DNA of 64,000 nt from Synechocystis sp. PCC 6714. Its GTDB lineage: Bacteria > Cyanobacteriota > Cyanobacteriia > Cyanobacteriales > Microcystaceae. This document shows, piece after piece, positions 1 to 8,123 of the stretch. Every line of letters begins with the position of its first letter. The first letter of the stretch is position 1. Location of the stretch: contig NZ_CP007542.1 in the NCBI RefSeq assembly GCF_000478825.2, forward strand, positions 2,604,001 through 2,668,000. The letters are read 5' to 3'. The position numbers were made by a program, and so were the translations under genes. Below the pieces are notes generated by a model. That model saw nothing but the letters and a program-made list of their open reading frames with translations, searched no databases and was not told the DNA's origin.

Positions 1-127
1 CAAAACCCCGATACTCCACCACATGGAAGCGGACGTCGTCCACATTTCCCTGATCGTTGAGAAAAATAGAAATTTTGGCGTGGCCTTCAATGCGGGTGAC
101 GGGATCAATAACAATGGTTTTAGACAT
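1..127 (-). CDS. hoxH: Bidirectional [NiFe] hydrogenase large subunit HoxH (N-terminal 42 residues, cut by window edge)
   Basis: HoxH carries the NiFe active site of the NAD(P)-linked bidirectional hydrogenase. Only the first 42 codons are in the window, from the ATG at 127 reading leftwards. The visible N-terminus [19 protein letters not shown] contains the RIEGH motif typical of NiFe hydrogenase large subunits. The cysteine motifs that bind nickel lie outside the window. It is the last gene of the hox operon here, separated from hoxY by a toxin/antitoxin pair. Confidence 0.93.
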   Translation of the reverse strand, partial: MSKTIVIDPVTRIEGHAKISIFLNDQGNVDDVRFHVVEYRGF

Positions 128-179
128 GATAGCAAGCCAAATAATGTAATAATTTTTCTGACAAAATAATTGAATAAAA

Positions 180-629
180 TCAACTGCTATTGGTGACAAC
201 TAATTTTATTCCAGGGAAATTTTGTTGTACGAAATTAAAAAATTTTTTATCGCAGGTATGGAAGTCTATATCTAATCTTTCTGATAAAGCTAAATAATGG
301 GCATCATAGGTGGTAGGTAATTGGAATTTTTCGGCGATCGCCAAAGCATCTTGATGTAGTTCTGAGTTTGGATAAAGTTCAATGCCAAGATTAAAAGTTT
401 CTGTAAGAGCAATTTGAGCTTGACTGTAGGTAATCTGTTTAGTCCTGTTTAAATGCCATAAAACATTAGTTACTTCGTAGTTGATTAGATCAGTAGCAAT
501 AATCTTAATATTTGCATTACACCATTCATTCCACATCTCAAGGTAGATAGTTTCCTCATAGTATCCAACAAGAAGTCGGAGGATGAAGTTTGAATCAATA
601 CAAGTCATTGAGTAACTTTGATTGATCAT
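180..629 (-). CDS. PIN-domain protein, VapC-type toxin candidate
   Basis: A 149-residue PIN-domain protein; VapC-type members are Mg-dependent RNases. The four acidic positions of the fold can be seen: Asp in CIDSNFI near the N-terminus, Glu in INYEVTNV, Asp in TTYDAHYLA and Asp in HTCDKKF near the C-terminus. Start at 629, 8 nt after the small upstream gene, or at 608 (MTCIDSNF), which fits the family better. The reading frame is intact. It sits between hoxY and hoxH, so it is probably cotranscribed with the hydrogenase. The RNA target is unknown, and a role in hydrogenase biology is not shown by the sequence. Confidence 0.8.
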   Translation of the reverse strand: MINQSYSMTCIDSNFILRLLVGYYEETIYLEMWNEWCNANIKIIATDLINYEVTNVLWHLNRTKQITYSQAQIALTETFNLGIELYPNSELHQDALAIAEKFQLPTTYDAHYLALSERLDIDFHTCDKKFFNFVQQNFPGIKLVVTNSS

Positions 630-637
630 ATCAGGAA

Positions 638-778
638 TTATTCTCCAAAACAGGTTTGCAGAACATCTTGGGTTCTTTCCTTCCGCATCTCTTCAATGAT
701 TTCATTTATGGGAATATCAAAAGGTTTTCCCTGACGAGAGGCATAAATTTACTGACGATTGACTTCAATTTTTTCCAT
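638..778 (-). pseudogene. VapB-like antitoxin gene with an in-frame stop at codon 10
   Basis: From ATG 778 the frame reads MEKIEVNRQ, then TAA at 751-749, then continues open in the same frame as IYASRQGKPFDIPINEIIEE and onwards to TAA at 640-638. The total is 47 codons, a normal size for a small antitoxin. It lies directly upstream of the PIN toxin gene, as expected for vapB. The TAA differs from a glutamine codon by one base. Either the antitoxin is dead, or a shorter protein starts inside the frame (for example from ATT or a late ATG), or the base is a sequencing error. Confidence 0.6.
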
Positions 779-893
779 AACCTCTCCTCTGGGGAGAGAC
801 TCTGAATTATCTGGAGCAAGGATTCTACTAATTGAATATTCACCGTTAGATCTCCTGAATAGCAATTCTACAAACCGTCGGGAAAACTTAATT

Positions 894-1442
894 TTAACCA
901 AACTTAATCATGGCCCGCCCTTCCATCAGGGGATGTTCCCCATTTAATAATGGTTCTAACGTTGCTCGAATGCGGTGGGCATCGGGGGGACAACCAGGCA
1001 TAAAAATATCCACAGGAATAACTTCATGTAGGGGAAGAACTTTGTCTAATAGGGGCGGTACAATACCAGGTTCATTAGGCAGTTGAGGCGTGCCATCTCC
1101 TAGTTCAATATAGGCTCGTCGTAAAACGGGATCGCTACCTTTGAGCATATTACGCATACCCGGGACATTGGCAGTTACCGCACAATCCCCAAAGGAAATA
1201 ACTACTTTAGTTTTTTTCCTTAACTCTAGGGCCAGCTCTAAATTTTCCTCATTGGCGATCGCCCCTTCCACTAAGCAAATATCAACATTGTCGGGATATT
1301 CTTTGAGGTCGGAACCAACGGGACTAAAAACCACATCTACCTTTTGAGCTAAATCGATTAACCATTCGTCCATATCAAGGAAGGACATATGACAACCGGA
1401 ACAGCCGGCAAGCCAAACGGTAGCAAAACGAATTTTAGACAT
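894..1442 (-). CDS. hoxY: Bidirectional hydrogenase small subunit HoxY
   Basis: HoxY is the 182-residue small subunit that pairs with HoxH and carries the proximal [4Fe-4S] cluster, passing electrons from the NiFe site to the diaphorase part. Visible cluster ligands are in GCSGCHMSF near the N-terminus, FGDCAVTAN in the middle and MPGCPPDA in the C-terminal third. Length matches the family. It follows hoxU with a 50-nt gap. The downstream 115 nt before the antitoxin hold no other recognisable gene. Confidence 0.95.
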   Translation of the reverse strand: MSKIRFATVWLAGCSGCHMSFLDMDEWLIDLAQKVDVVFSPVGSDLKEYPDNVDICLVEGAIANEENLELALELRKKTKVVISFGDCAVTANVPGMRNMLKGSDPVLRRAYIELGDGTPQLPNEPGIVPPLLDKVLPLHEVIPVDIFMPGCPPDAHRIRATLEPLLNGEHPLMEGRAMIKFG

Positions 1443-1492
1443 ATTTTTAGGGTTTATTAATGTTGCCTATAGCAAAATCAAGTTGTTGAAAA

Positions 1493-2209
1493 TTAACGAA
1501 TCCATTCCTTTTCTTTGCGGGCGGTGGCTAAAAATTCCACTTTACGGCGATCGCCAATTTTTTCAGCGGTGGTTTCACCTTTATGGAAGATAGAACCGGT
1601 GGGACAGGCATCCACGCATTTGCCACAGGAAGTACAGGCATCAACAGTGCCCCAAGGCTGGTTTAAACCGGAAATAATTTTGCATTCTGCGCCCCGGTAA
1701 GCCACATCCCAAACGTGGGCCCCCTCGATTTCATCACAGACCCGCACACAACGGGTACAGAGAATACAACGGTTATGGTCAATACCAAATAAGGGATGGG
1801 ATAAATCCACTTCCCGCTTGGGAAATTGATATTTAAATCGGCTGTGGTCCATGCCCACAGTGATGGCCATATCTTGCAATTCACAGTTGCCGTTAGCCAC
1901 ACAAATGGCACAGACATGGTTACCTTCGGAAAAGAGTAATTCCACTGTCATACGCCGGTAATCTTGCAACTTTTCTGTGTTGGTGCGAACCACCATTTCT
2001 TCACTCACAGCGGTAACACAGGCAGGCATCAGTTTATTCGTGCCTTCTACCTCCACCATGCACAAACGACAGGCCGCCGCTTCGGAAACCCCCTCTAAAT
2101 GGCAAAGGGTGGGAATGGGAACCTCAGCTTCCTTGGCAGCCTGGAGCACCGTAGCCCCTTCTTCAATGGCGATCGCCTTGTTATCAATGGTTAAGGTAAC
2201 AACAGACAT
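1493..2209 (-). CDS. hoxU: Diaphorase iron-sulfur subunit HoxU
   Basis: HoxU (238 residues) is a NuoG-like electron-transfer subunit linking HoxY to HoxF. In order it shows an N-terminal [2Fe-2S] ferredoxin-like domain (CHLEG, then CRLCMVEVEG), a CAICVANGNCELQ cluster motif with the upstream histidine (GNHVC), and a C-terminal two-[4Fe-4S] module (CILCTRCVRVCDE and CTSCGKCVDACPTG). Length is normal for cyanobacteria. It is separated from hoxF by the Uma2-like gene, so the hydrogenase genes are not strictly contiguous. Confidence 0.95.
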   Translation of the reverse strand: MSVVTLTIDNKAIAIEEGATVLQAAKEAEVPIPTLCHLEGVSEAAACRLCMVEVEGTNKLMPACVTAVSEEMVVRTNTEKLQDYRRMTVELLFSEGNHVCAICVANGNCELQDMAITVGMDHSRFKYQFPKREVDLSHPLFGIDHNRCILCTRCVRVCDEIEGAHVWDVAYRGAECKIISGLNQPWGTVDACTSCGKCVDACPTGSIFHKGETTAEKIGDRRKVEFLATARKEKEWIR

Positions 2210-2235
2210 TGGACAAAACTCCTCTGAAAAATAAA

Positions 2236-2874
2236 TTAACTAAATTGTTCCAGTAGCCAGCGCATTACTTCCCCATGGTTGGTTTGGCGTGTCTTGAGCA
2301 AGGCTTCTTCCAAAATAGTTAGTTTTAATCCCGGCAAAACCAGGGATTCTCGAATTTGGTAGCTCCCTTGATTTTCCATTTTAAATCCCAGGATTTTAGT
2401 GGTCTTCACATCCACAATCCAATATTCCTTAACGCCTAATTCTTCATAAAGTAGCCGTTTTTGTCCTTGATCATCAGCTAAGGAAGTATTAGCAATTTCG
2501 ATCACTAAATCAGGGGGAGGATAGTCATTTAAGTTGACGATACCTGTTCCATAGGGAATAGCCATAGCATTGTCCCCCACATGGCAGGAAATATCAGGTT
2601 GTACTTCCCATTGACTAGGTTTACGGTAACTACAGGTATCTCTAATCGTTACCGAAATGTTTTTTAAGGCGACATAGAGACCGAGAGCATTATTCACAAG
2701 GCCATAGTCTCCAGCATGATCGCTACTAATAGGAGACATTTCTATTCTCAATTGATTTTGATAGTAGTAAAATTTTCCTTTTTGGTAATTAGAATCGTCC
2801 GTGGCTTGAATAAATTCTTCCCAGGTAGCCTTAGTCCAAGTATCACTTTTGATGGGGATGGTTAAAACAGTCAT
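2236..2874 (-). CDS. Uma2 family (DUF820) endonuclease-fold protein inside the hox operon
   Basis: A 212-residue protein of the Uma2/DUF820 family, a PD-(D/E)XK nuclease-like fold greatly expanded in cyanobacteria. The signature is visible: PPPDLVIEIANTSLADD, then KRLLYEELGVKEYWIVD, giving the acidic residues and the GV-EYW-VD motif. It is placed between hoxF and hoxU, 26 nt from hoxU and 40 nt from hoxF, so it should be on the same transcript. No experimental function is known to me for this family, and nothing in the sequence ties it to hydrogenase assembly. Confidence 0.85.
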   Translation of the reverse strand: MTVLTIPIKSDTWTKATWEEFIQATDDSNYQKGKFYYYQNQLRIEMSPISSDHAGDYGLVNNALGLYVALKNISVTIRDTCSYRKPSQWEVQPDISCHVGDNAMAIPYGTGIVNLNDYPPPDLVIEIANTSLADDQGQKRLLYEELGVKEYWIVDVKTTKILGFKMENQGSYQIRESLVLPGLKLTILEEALLKTRQTNHGEVMRWLLEQFS

Positions 2875-2914
2875 AACTTTTCAGGAGAGTCAATTTGGTC
2901 TGCAAATTACCTAA

Positions 2915-4516
2915 CTAGACTTTAAGCAAAGCTTCATATTCATGGCGAAAATAACGCAGGGTACTAATGACAGGATTAGGGGCACTCATCCCTAACCCAC
3001 ACAGGCTAGTCTCTTTGACCATGTAACAAAGATTTTCCAATTTAGCTAAATCCGTCTGGGTCGCTTCTCCTTCCAGAAAACGGGTTAAAAGGTCATAAAG
3101 CTGCACCGTACCTGCTCGACAGGGAATACATTTGCCACAGGACTCCGATTTGCAAAAGTCCATATAAAACTGGGCTACGTCCACCATATTGGTGCTTTCG
3201 TCCATGACAATCATGCCCCCGGAACCCATCATGGTGCCTAGGGCCAGTAGGGTGTCGTATTCGATGGGGGTATCTAATTTATCGCCGGGAATACAGCCCC
3301 CGGAGGGCCCACCGGTTTGCACTGCTTTTACTTTGCCGCCATCGGGCACCCCGCCCCCCATTTCTTCCACCACCTGCCGCACCGTTGTCCCCATGGGCAC
3401 TTCGATCAGTCCAGCATTTTCCACTTTTCCCGTCAGGGCAAAAACCTTGGTCCCCTTACTTTTTTCGGTGCCAATGCTGGCATACCAATCTCCCCCTTCC
3501 CGAATAATTGGCACAACGTTGGCGTAAGTTTCCACGTTATTAATCAAGGTGGGACTTGCCCATAAACCGGATTGGGCCGGATAGGGAGGCCGCGGCCGGG
3601 GGTTGCCCCGTTTCCCTTCCACGGAAGCAATGAGAGCGGTTTCTTCCCCGCAGACAAAGGCACCGGCCCCCACCCGAATGTCCACCTTAAAATCGATGGG
3701 GGAGTCAAAAATTTGCGTGCCCATCAGGCCATAGCGCCTAGCCTGTTGTATGGCTTTTTGCAATCGTTTGATGGCTAAGGGATATTCCGCTCGGACGTAG
3801 ATATAACCATGGTTGGCCCCCACAGCATAGCCGGCGATCGCCATGCCTTCAAGGATGCGATGGGGATCACTTTCCAACACACTGCGGTCCATGAAAGCGC
3901 CGGGATCTCCTTCATCGGCATTGCAGATGACATATTTTTGCTGACCGGGCATTTTCGCCACAGTGGCCCATTTCAAACCCGTGGGATAACCTCCTCCACC
4001 CCGTCCCCGCAGACCGCTTTTATCTATTTCCGTAATTACCTCCCCTGGGGTCATTTCGTGGATGACCTTATACATTTGTTCGTATCCTCCTAGGGCAATG
4101 TATTCATCGATGGATTCAGGATCAATGTTCCCGGAATTTTCCAGGGCAATATTCCTTTGGAGAGCGTAGAAAGGATGGTGGGGATCACCACTGATTAAGC
4201 CTGTTTCGGCAACTGCATCGGATTCCTGCAATTTTTTGACAATGTCCCCCACCTGATCCGGCGTGACAAATTCATACAGTTGGTCATGGTCATCCACCGC
4301 CACCAGGGGACCCCGGCCACAAAACTTCATACAACCCACCCCACAGACTTCGACTTTTTCCCCCAATCCCGCCTCGGCGATCGCCGTTTCCAGATTTTTT
4401 TTGACCGCTTCCCCCTCAGAAGAAAGACAACCAGCGGCACTGCAACAACGAATACGAGTTTTAGTTTGTTTTTGCCGTGTGGTGGAGGCAATTTCCCTTA
4501 ATTCTTTAATGTCCAT
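2915..4516 (-). CDS. hoxF: Diaphorase subunit HoxF (FMN and NAD(P)H binding)
   Basis: HoxF (533 residues) is the NuoF-like subunit that exchanges electrons with NAD(P). An N-terminal thioredoxin-like [2Fe-2S] domain shows CGVGCMKFCGRGP. The NuoF core follows with the glycine-rich nucleotide loop GLRGRGGGGYPTG, ICNADEGDPGAF for FMN, and CGEETALIASVEGKRG. Near the C-terminus ESCGKCIPCRAGT plus a later cysteine bind a [4Fe-4S] cluster. Family-typical length. It lies 67 nt downstream of hoxE. Confidence 0.96.
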   Translation of the reverse strand: MDIKELREIASTTRQKQTKTRIRCCSAAGCLSSEGEAVKKNLETAIAEAGLGEKVEVCGVGCMKFCGRGPLVAVDDHDQLYEFVTPDQVGDIVKKLQESDAVAETGLISGDPHHPFYALQRNIALENSGNIDPESIDEYIALGGYEQMYKVIHEMTPGEVITEIDKSGLRGRGGGGYPTGLKWATVAKMPGQQKYVICNADEGDPGAFMDRSVLESDPHRILEGMAIAGYAVGANHGYIYVRAEYPLAIKRLQKAIQQARRYGLMGTQIFDSPIDFKVDIRVGAGAFVCGEETALIASVEGKRGNPRPRPPYPAQSGLWASPTLINNVETYANVVPIIREGGDWYASIGTEKSKGTKVFALTGKVENAGLIEVPMGTTVRQVVEEMGGGVPDGGKVKAVQTGGPSGGCIPGDKLDTPIEYDTLLALGTMMGSGGMIVMDESTNMVDVAQFYMDFCKSESCGKCIPCRAGTVQLYDLLTRFLEGEATQTDLAKLENLCYMVKETSLCGLGMSAPNPVISTLRYFRHEYEALLKV

Positions 4517-4583
4517 GGGGTTTCAACTCAATAACAATAAATCAAATAACAAAAATCAGGCAATTGCCTATCAGTAATACTTG

Positions 4584-5105
4584 TCAACTATTGCCCAGCC
4601 AAGGTTGTACCGCCATTAACACCGAATCTTCCGTTTGCTTACCCAAAACTTTGCCGTCATAGACCACCGCGGGGGCAATGCCACAGGCCCCAATGCAACG
4701 GGCCGTCACCAAAGACATTTGCCCATCTTCTGTCGTTTCTCCTGGTTTCAGATGAACTTCCTGATCCAGCATTTTCAACAAATCCCCCGCCCCTTTGACA
4801 TAACAAGCAGTGCCTAGACAAACCACACAGGTGTGTTTCCCACTGGGTTTAAGGGAAAAAAGATGGTAAAAAGTCGCCACCCCAAACACCCGGCTCAGGG
4901 GAAGTTTCAACCCCCGGGCCACGTAGAGGAGAACATCTTCCTCCAGGTAACCAAAAATTTCCTGGGCTTTATGGAGAATTTCAATCAAGGCATCCTGACT
5001 AAATTGGTTCCGCTTCATGGTGGCATCCAACACCTTAAAACGCTTATCTCCACTGGGATGATCGGCGGATGGGGGAGTGGTTTGGCGATCAGTGGCAACG
5101 GTCAT
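4584..5105 (-). CDS. hoxE: Diaphorase subunit HoxE ([2Fe-2S])
   Basis: HoxE is the NuoE-like [2Fe-2S] subunit, first gene of the hydrogenase operon. The start MTVATDRQ at 5105 gives 173 residues, as known for Synechocystis; an in-frame ATG 24 nt upstream is less likely. The four cluster cysteines are in CLGTACYVKG and ARCIGACGIAP. HoxE is thought to help connect the diaphorase to ferredoxin or to the membrane. Confidence 0.95.
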   Translation of the reverse strand: MTVATDRQTTPPSADHPSGDKRFKVLDATMKRNQFSQDALIEILHKAQEIFGYLEEDVLLYVARGLKLPLSRVFGVATFYHLFSLKPSGKHTCVVCLGTACYVKGAGDLLKMLDQEVHLKPGETTEDGQMSLVTARCIGACGIAPAVVYDGKVLGKQTEDSVLMAVQPWLGNS

Positions 5106-5479
5106 GGAAAAAGCCTCAAAAATGATCAACAGGACAGATAGAAGATGATTGGCAAAATCCCCGCTAGTAAATTAAATCGCCCAAATTACCCTTGCTGTGG
5201 CCTCCGGCCAAGGAAAAAATTCACAATCTTCCCTATCTTTCCCGCAATGGCAAACTGAATTTTTATCCAGTTGCCTTCATTGTTACATCAACTTTTTAAA
5301 AAGCGGACAAATTTTTAATTTTTTTCAACATTAATGCTTAAACATAGACAAATTTAGACAACAACAAAGTTGTTTTAGGCAACAAAATATAGCGCAAATA
5401 AACCATCTATATCTTTTCCGATCTTTGTTAATATTTCGCAATAAAAATAATAGCAACTACTCTAATTAGGTGAATAAAC
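5106..5479 (-). promoter_or_regulatory. hox operon upstream control region
   Basis: An AT-rich 374-nt stretch without a gene, upstream of hoxE. On the minus strand a TAACAAT (5285-5279) resembles a -10 box, with TTGTCC (5310-5305) about 19 nt further upstream. This would start transcription near 5273, i.e. about 168 nt before the hoxE ATG, which is the start distance I recall for PCC 6803. In that species LexA and AbrB-type proteins bind this region. I did not find an unambiguous operator by eye. Confidence 0.5.
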
Positions 5480-5755
5480 TTAAATGTTACTTGCCATTTC
5501 TGAGTAGATTTTGTAGATTGAATACATGGAGCCGAAGGGCTTCACTGGCAGATAAAAACAGCCACTTCCGTCCAATAAACCTAGTTTAACAAGAGAGGTA
5601 AGACCGAGCTGTTTCTTTATAAATCTGTCTCGTTTGTTTCTCAGTTCGTCGCTCAGATAGCGGACAACACCCAAGCCGAAAACAGCCACGGCCCCGATTG
5701 ATAGCCATGGGAGATAGGCATTCTTGATCTTTGTGTTAAGAATTCGCAGCTCCAA
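5480..5755 (-). CDS. Small hypothetical protein with one predicted membrane segment
   Basis: A 91-residue product not recognised. Residues about 14-34 (LPWLSIGAVAVFGLGVVRYL) look like a membrane span, followed by a basic charged stretch (DELRNKRDRFIKKQ). It stands alone between the hox control region and another unknown gene. It could be real or a fragment of a decayed gene; there is no clear ribosome binding site to decide. Confidence 0.4.
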   Translation of the reverse strand: MELRILNTKIKNAYLPWLSIGAVAVFGLGVVRYLSDELRNKRDRFIKKQLGLTSLVKLGLLDGSGCFYLPVKPFGSMYSIYKIYSEMASNI

Positions 5756-5945
5756 CCATGCTCGAGGAAAGGGGGGTCATTGGACTGGTTACTAGGTTCT
5801 GGGTGTTGTTTGGTGTTGGGATAATTTCGCTGAATAGTATTTCTTCAAGTAATATTGATTAGATAATTAGTACATAAAATTAAGCCATTTTCCTAACGCA
5901 GTCAGTTAAGCCTGGTTCAGATCTAAAACTCGCTATGGAACGGCA

Positions 5946-6626
5946 TCAGTTCTGCCCCTGGGCAAGATGATGGTAGATGATTTTATGGGTAATCTGGCTA
6001 TGATTATAAAAGGGCTTTGCCGCTTGCAGGATTTCTGTGACCCAATTGAGATCCATGATGGCATCTAAATAATCTCGTCTACTATTTTTGGCCGCGGGAT
6101 GGTCGAGGAAACTGGTGGCTAGTTCCTGCATTAACGATCTGGCGGTGCCACTGCCATAGGAGCTCTCTTCGTAGGTTTGTTTGTGGAAATCCCAGTCGAT
6201 GATCCAGGTAAGAATTTTTGCTTTGGCTTGGTTGACTCTGTAACTTTTAATACGATGGGTGTATTTAGCTGTGTCAACATTGCGCTTTTGACGAATGTAT
6301 CGATCTGCTTTGCGGAGGTGACCTTTGCTAGCTTCCTGCAGAATTTCTTGGTCTAACATTTTATTAAATTCCCGCAGATTGTCTAGGGTGATTAAAATCG
6401 AACCAACGGAATTTTGGTGGCGCACCTGGTAAGCAGCAATGGTAAATTTATGGCTGGGAGGCAGTCGATATAATTCTCCTTTTAGATCCAGGGATTTTTT
6501 AATCAGACTAACTTCTTCCGTTGATTTTGCTTCGCTTTTAGACTGGCGATTAAGAATGGTATCCAGCCCCTGCTGTACCAAAGATTCAACTTTGATGTTA
6601 CCTAGTTTTGAAAGATCTAAATTCAT
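5946..6626 (-). CDS. Hypothetical protein, 226 residues
   Basis: An intact frame not assigned to a family. The product is hydrophilic and basic in the middle (KADRYIRQKRNVDTAKYTHR), with no signal peptide or membrane span, so a cytoplasmic protein is likely. A tryptophan-rich patch (ILTWIIDWDFHKQ) lies around residue 140. It stands on the opposite strand to hypD, with 256 nt of shared upstream region. Confidence 0.6.
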   Translation of the reverse strand: MNLDLSKLGNIKVESLVQQGLDTILNRQSKSEAKSTEEVSLIKKSLDLKGELYRLPPSHKFTIAAYQVRHQNSVGSILITLDNLREFNKMLDQEILQEASKGHLRKADRYIRQKRNVDTAKYTHRIKSYRVNQAKAKILTWIIDWDFHKQTYEESSYGSGTARSLMQELATSFLDHPAAKNSRRDYLDAIMDLNWVTEILQAAKPFYNHSQITHKIIYHHLAQGQN

Positions 6627-6882
6627 TTTAATTATTTGACTATACTAGCTAATAAATGGGCAGGATTATGGGCAGGGTAAAGGGAAACTTTGGAGTGCTA
6701 TCTTTCCCGTCGTAAAAATTTATTAAAGAATTAGCTAGGGAGCTGTTGAAAGTTTACTTTCCCCTCCTTCTACTTTAGCAATGGAGTCTTCCTCTTGGGG
6801 CAATGGATAATAAGGTTGAATGAGCTGGAACTATGGCGGGGAATTTTCGCTAACCTTAGAGTCAGTTCCCCCAGCTATAGCT

Positions 6883-8007
6883 ATGAAATACGTTGACGAA
6901 TATCGCAATGCTCCGGCGGTGGCCCATTATCGTCAGGCGATCGCCGGGGAGATAACCCAACCTTGGACGCTGATGGAGATTTGTGGCGGCCAGACCCATA
7001 GCATTGTCAAATACGGCTTGGATACGCTGTTACCCAGGAAATTAACCCTGATCCACGGTCCCGGTTGTCCCGTGTGTGTCACCCCTATGGAGTTGATTGA
7101 CCAGGCTTTGTGGTTGGCTCGGCAACCCGAAATTATTTTTTGTTCCTTTGGGGATATGTTGCGGGTACCCGGCAGTGGGGAGGACTTATTGACCGTCAAG
7201 GCCCGGGGGGGAGATGTCCGCATCGTTTATTCCCCTTTGGATTGTCTGGCGATCGCCAAGGATAACCCTAACCGAGAGGTGGTATTTTTTGCTGTGGGCT
7301 TTGAAACTACGGCCCCCGCCACTGCTCTCACTCTTTACCAAGCTAGGGCCCAACGGATTAGCAATTTCAGTGTACTTGCCGCCCACGTGTTAGTTCCCCC
7401 CGCCATGGAGGCTCTGTTGGCCAATTCTAATTCCCTAGTCCAGGGCTTTTTAGCGGCGGGCCATGTCTGCACGGTGATGGGGACAGAGATTTATCAGTTT
7501 ATTGCCCAACGGTACCAAATACCTATTGTGATTACTGGCTTTGAGCCGGTGGACATTATGCAAGGCATTTTGGCCTGTGTCCACCAACTGGAGTCGGGGC
7601 AGTTTAGCTGTGAAAATCAATATCGGCGATCGGTTCAAGCCCAGGGTAATCCCCACGCTCAGAAAATTATCGAGCAAGTGTTTGAGCCAGTCGATCGCCA
7701 TTGGCGGGGATTAGGCTTAATTCCAGCTAGTGGTCTGGGTCTTAAATGGGAATTCACCCCCTGGGATAGCGCGGTTAAATTTGCGCCCCTGCTGAAAACC
7801 ATGGCCCCTGGGACACAGGAAACGGTATGCATAAGCGGGGAAATTTTACAGGGTCAACGGAAACCCTCTGATTGTCCAGCCTTTGGCACCACCTGCACTC
7901 CGGAACGGCCCTTGGGGGCGCCCATGGTCTCCTCAGAAGGGGCCTGTGCGGCCTACCATCGCTACCGGCAAAAATTACCGGAGCAGAGGGAAATCAGTAT
8001 AGTTTAA
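6883..8007 (+). CDS. hypD: Hydrogenase maturation factor HypD
   Basis: HypD is an iron-sulfur protein that, with HypC, holds the Fe(CN)2CO unit during assembly of the NiFe centre. From MKYVDEYR at 6883 it is 374 residues, the usual length; an upstream TTG/ATG extension to 6820 would add 21 unconserved residues. Conserved cysteine motifs are [23 protein letters not shown] and near the C-terminus [13 protein letters not shown]. It lies under 2 kb from hoxE on the opposite strand, so maturation and structural genes are neighbours but not one operon. Confidence 0.95.
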   Translation: MKYVDEYRNAPAVAHYRQAIAGEITQPWTLMEICGGQTHSIVKYGLDTLLPRKLTLIHGPGCPVCVTPMELIDQALWLARQPEIIFCSFGDMLRVPGSGEDLLTVKARGGDVRIVYSPLDCLAIAKDNPNREVVFFAVGFETTAPATALTLYQARAQRISNFSVLAAHVLVPPAMEALLANSNSLVQGFLAAGHVCTVMGTEIYQFIAQRYQIPIVITGFEPVDIMQGILACVHQLESGQFSCENQYRRSVQAQGNPHAQKIIEQVFEPVDRHWRGLGLIPASGLGLKWEFTPWDSAVKFAPLLKTMAPGTQETVCISGEILQGQRKPSDCPAFGTTCTPERPLGAPMVSSEGACAAYHRYRQKLPEQREISIV

Positions 8008-8123
8008 GCTTTTGTCACTCGTTTTGTTTTTTGCCACGGCCCATCAATAGATTAAAAATACCCCAAAAGATAAAAATATTTTATTGAAATTGCTTAATAT
8101 TTTATTTACAATTAAGGGCTAAA

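Noticed and set aside
8040-8123. AT-rich repeats between hypD and uvrC as a bidirectional terminator
   Set aside because: AAATATTTTA-type runs give no GC-containing stem.
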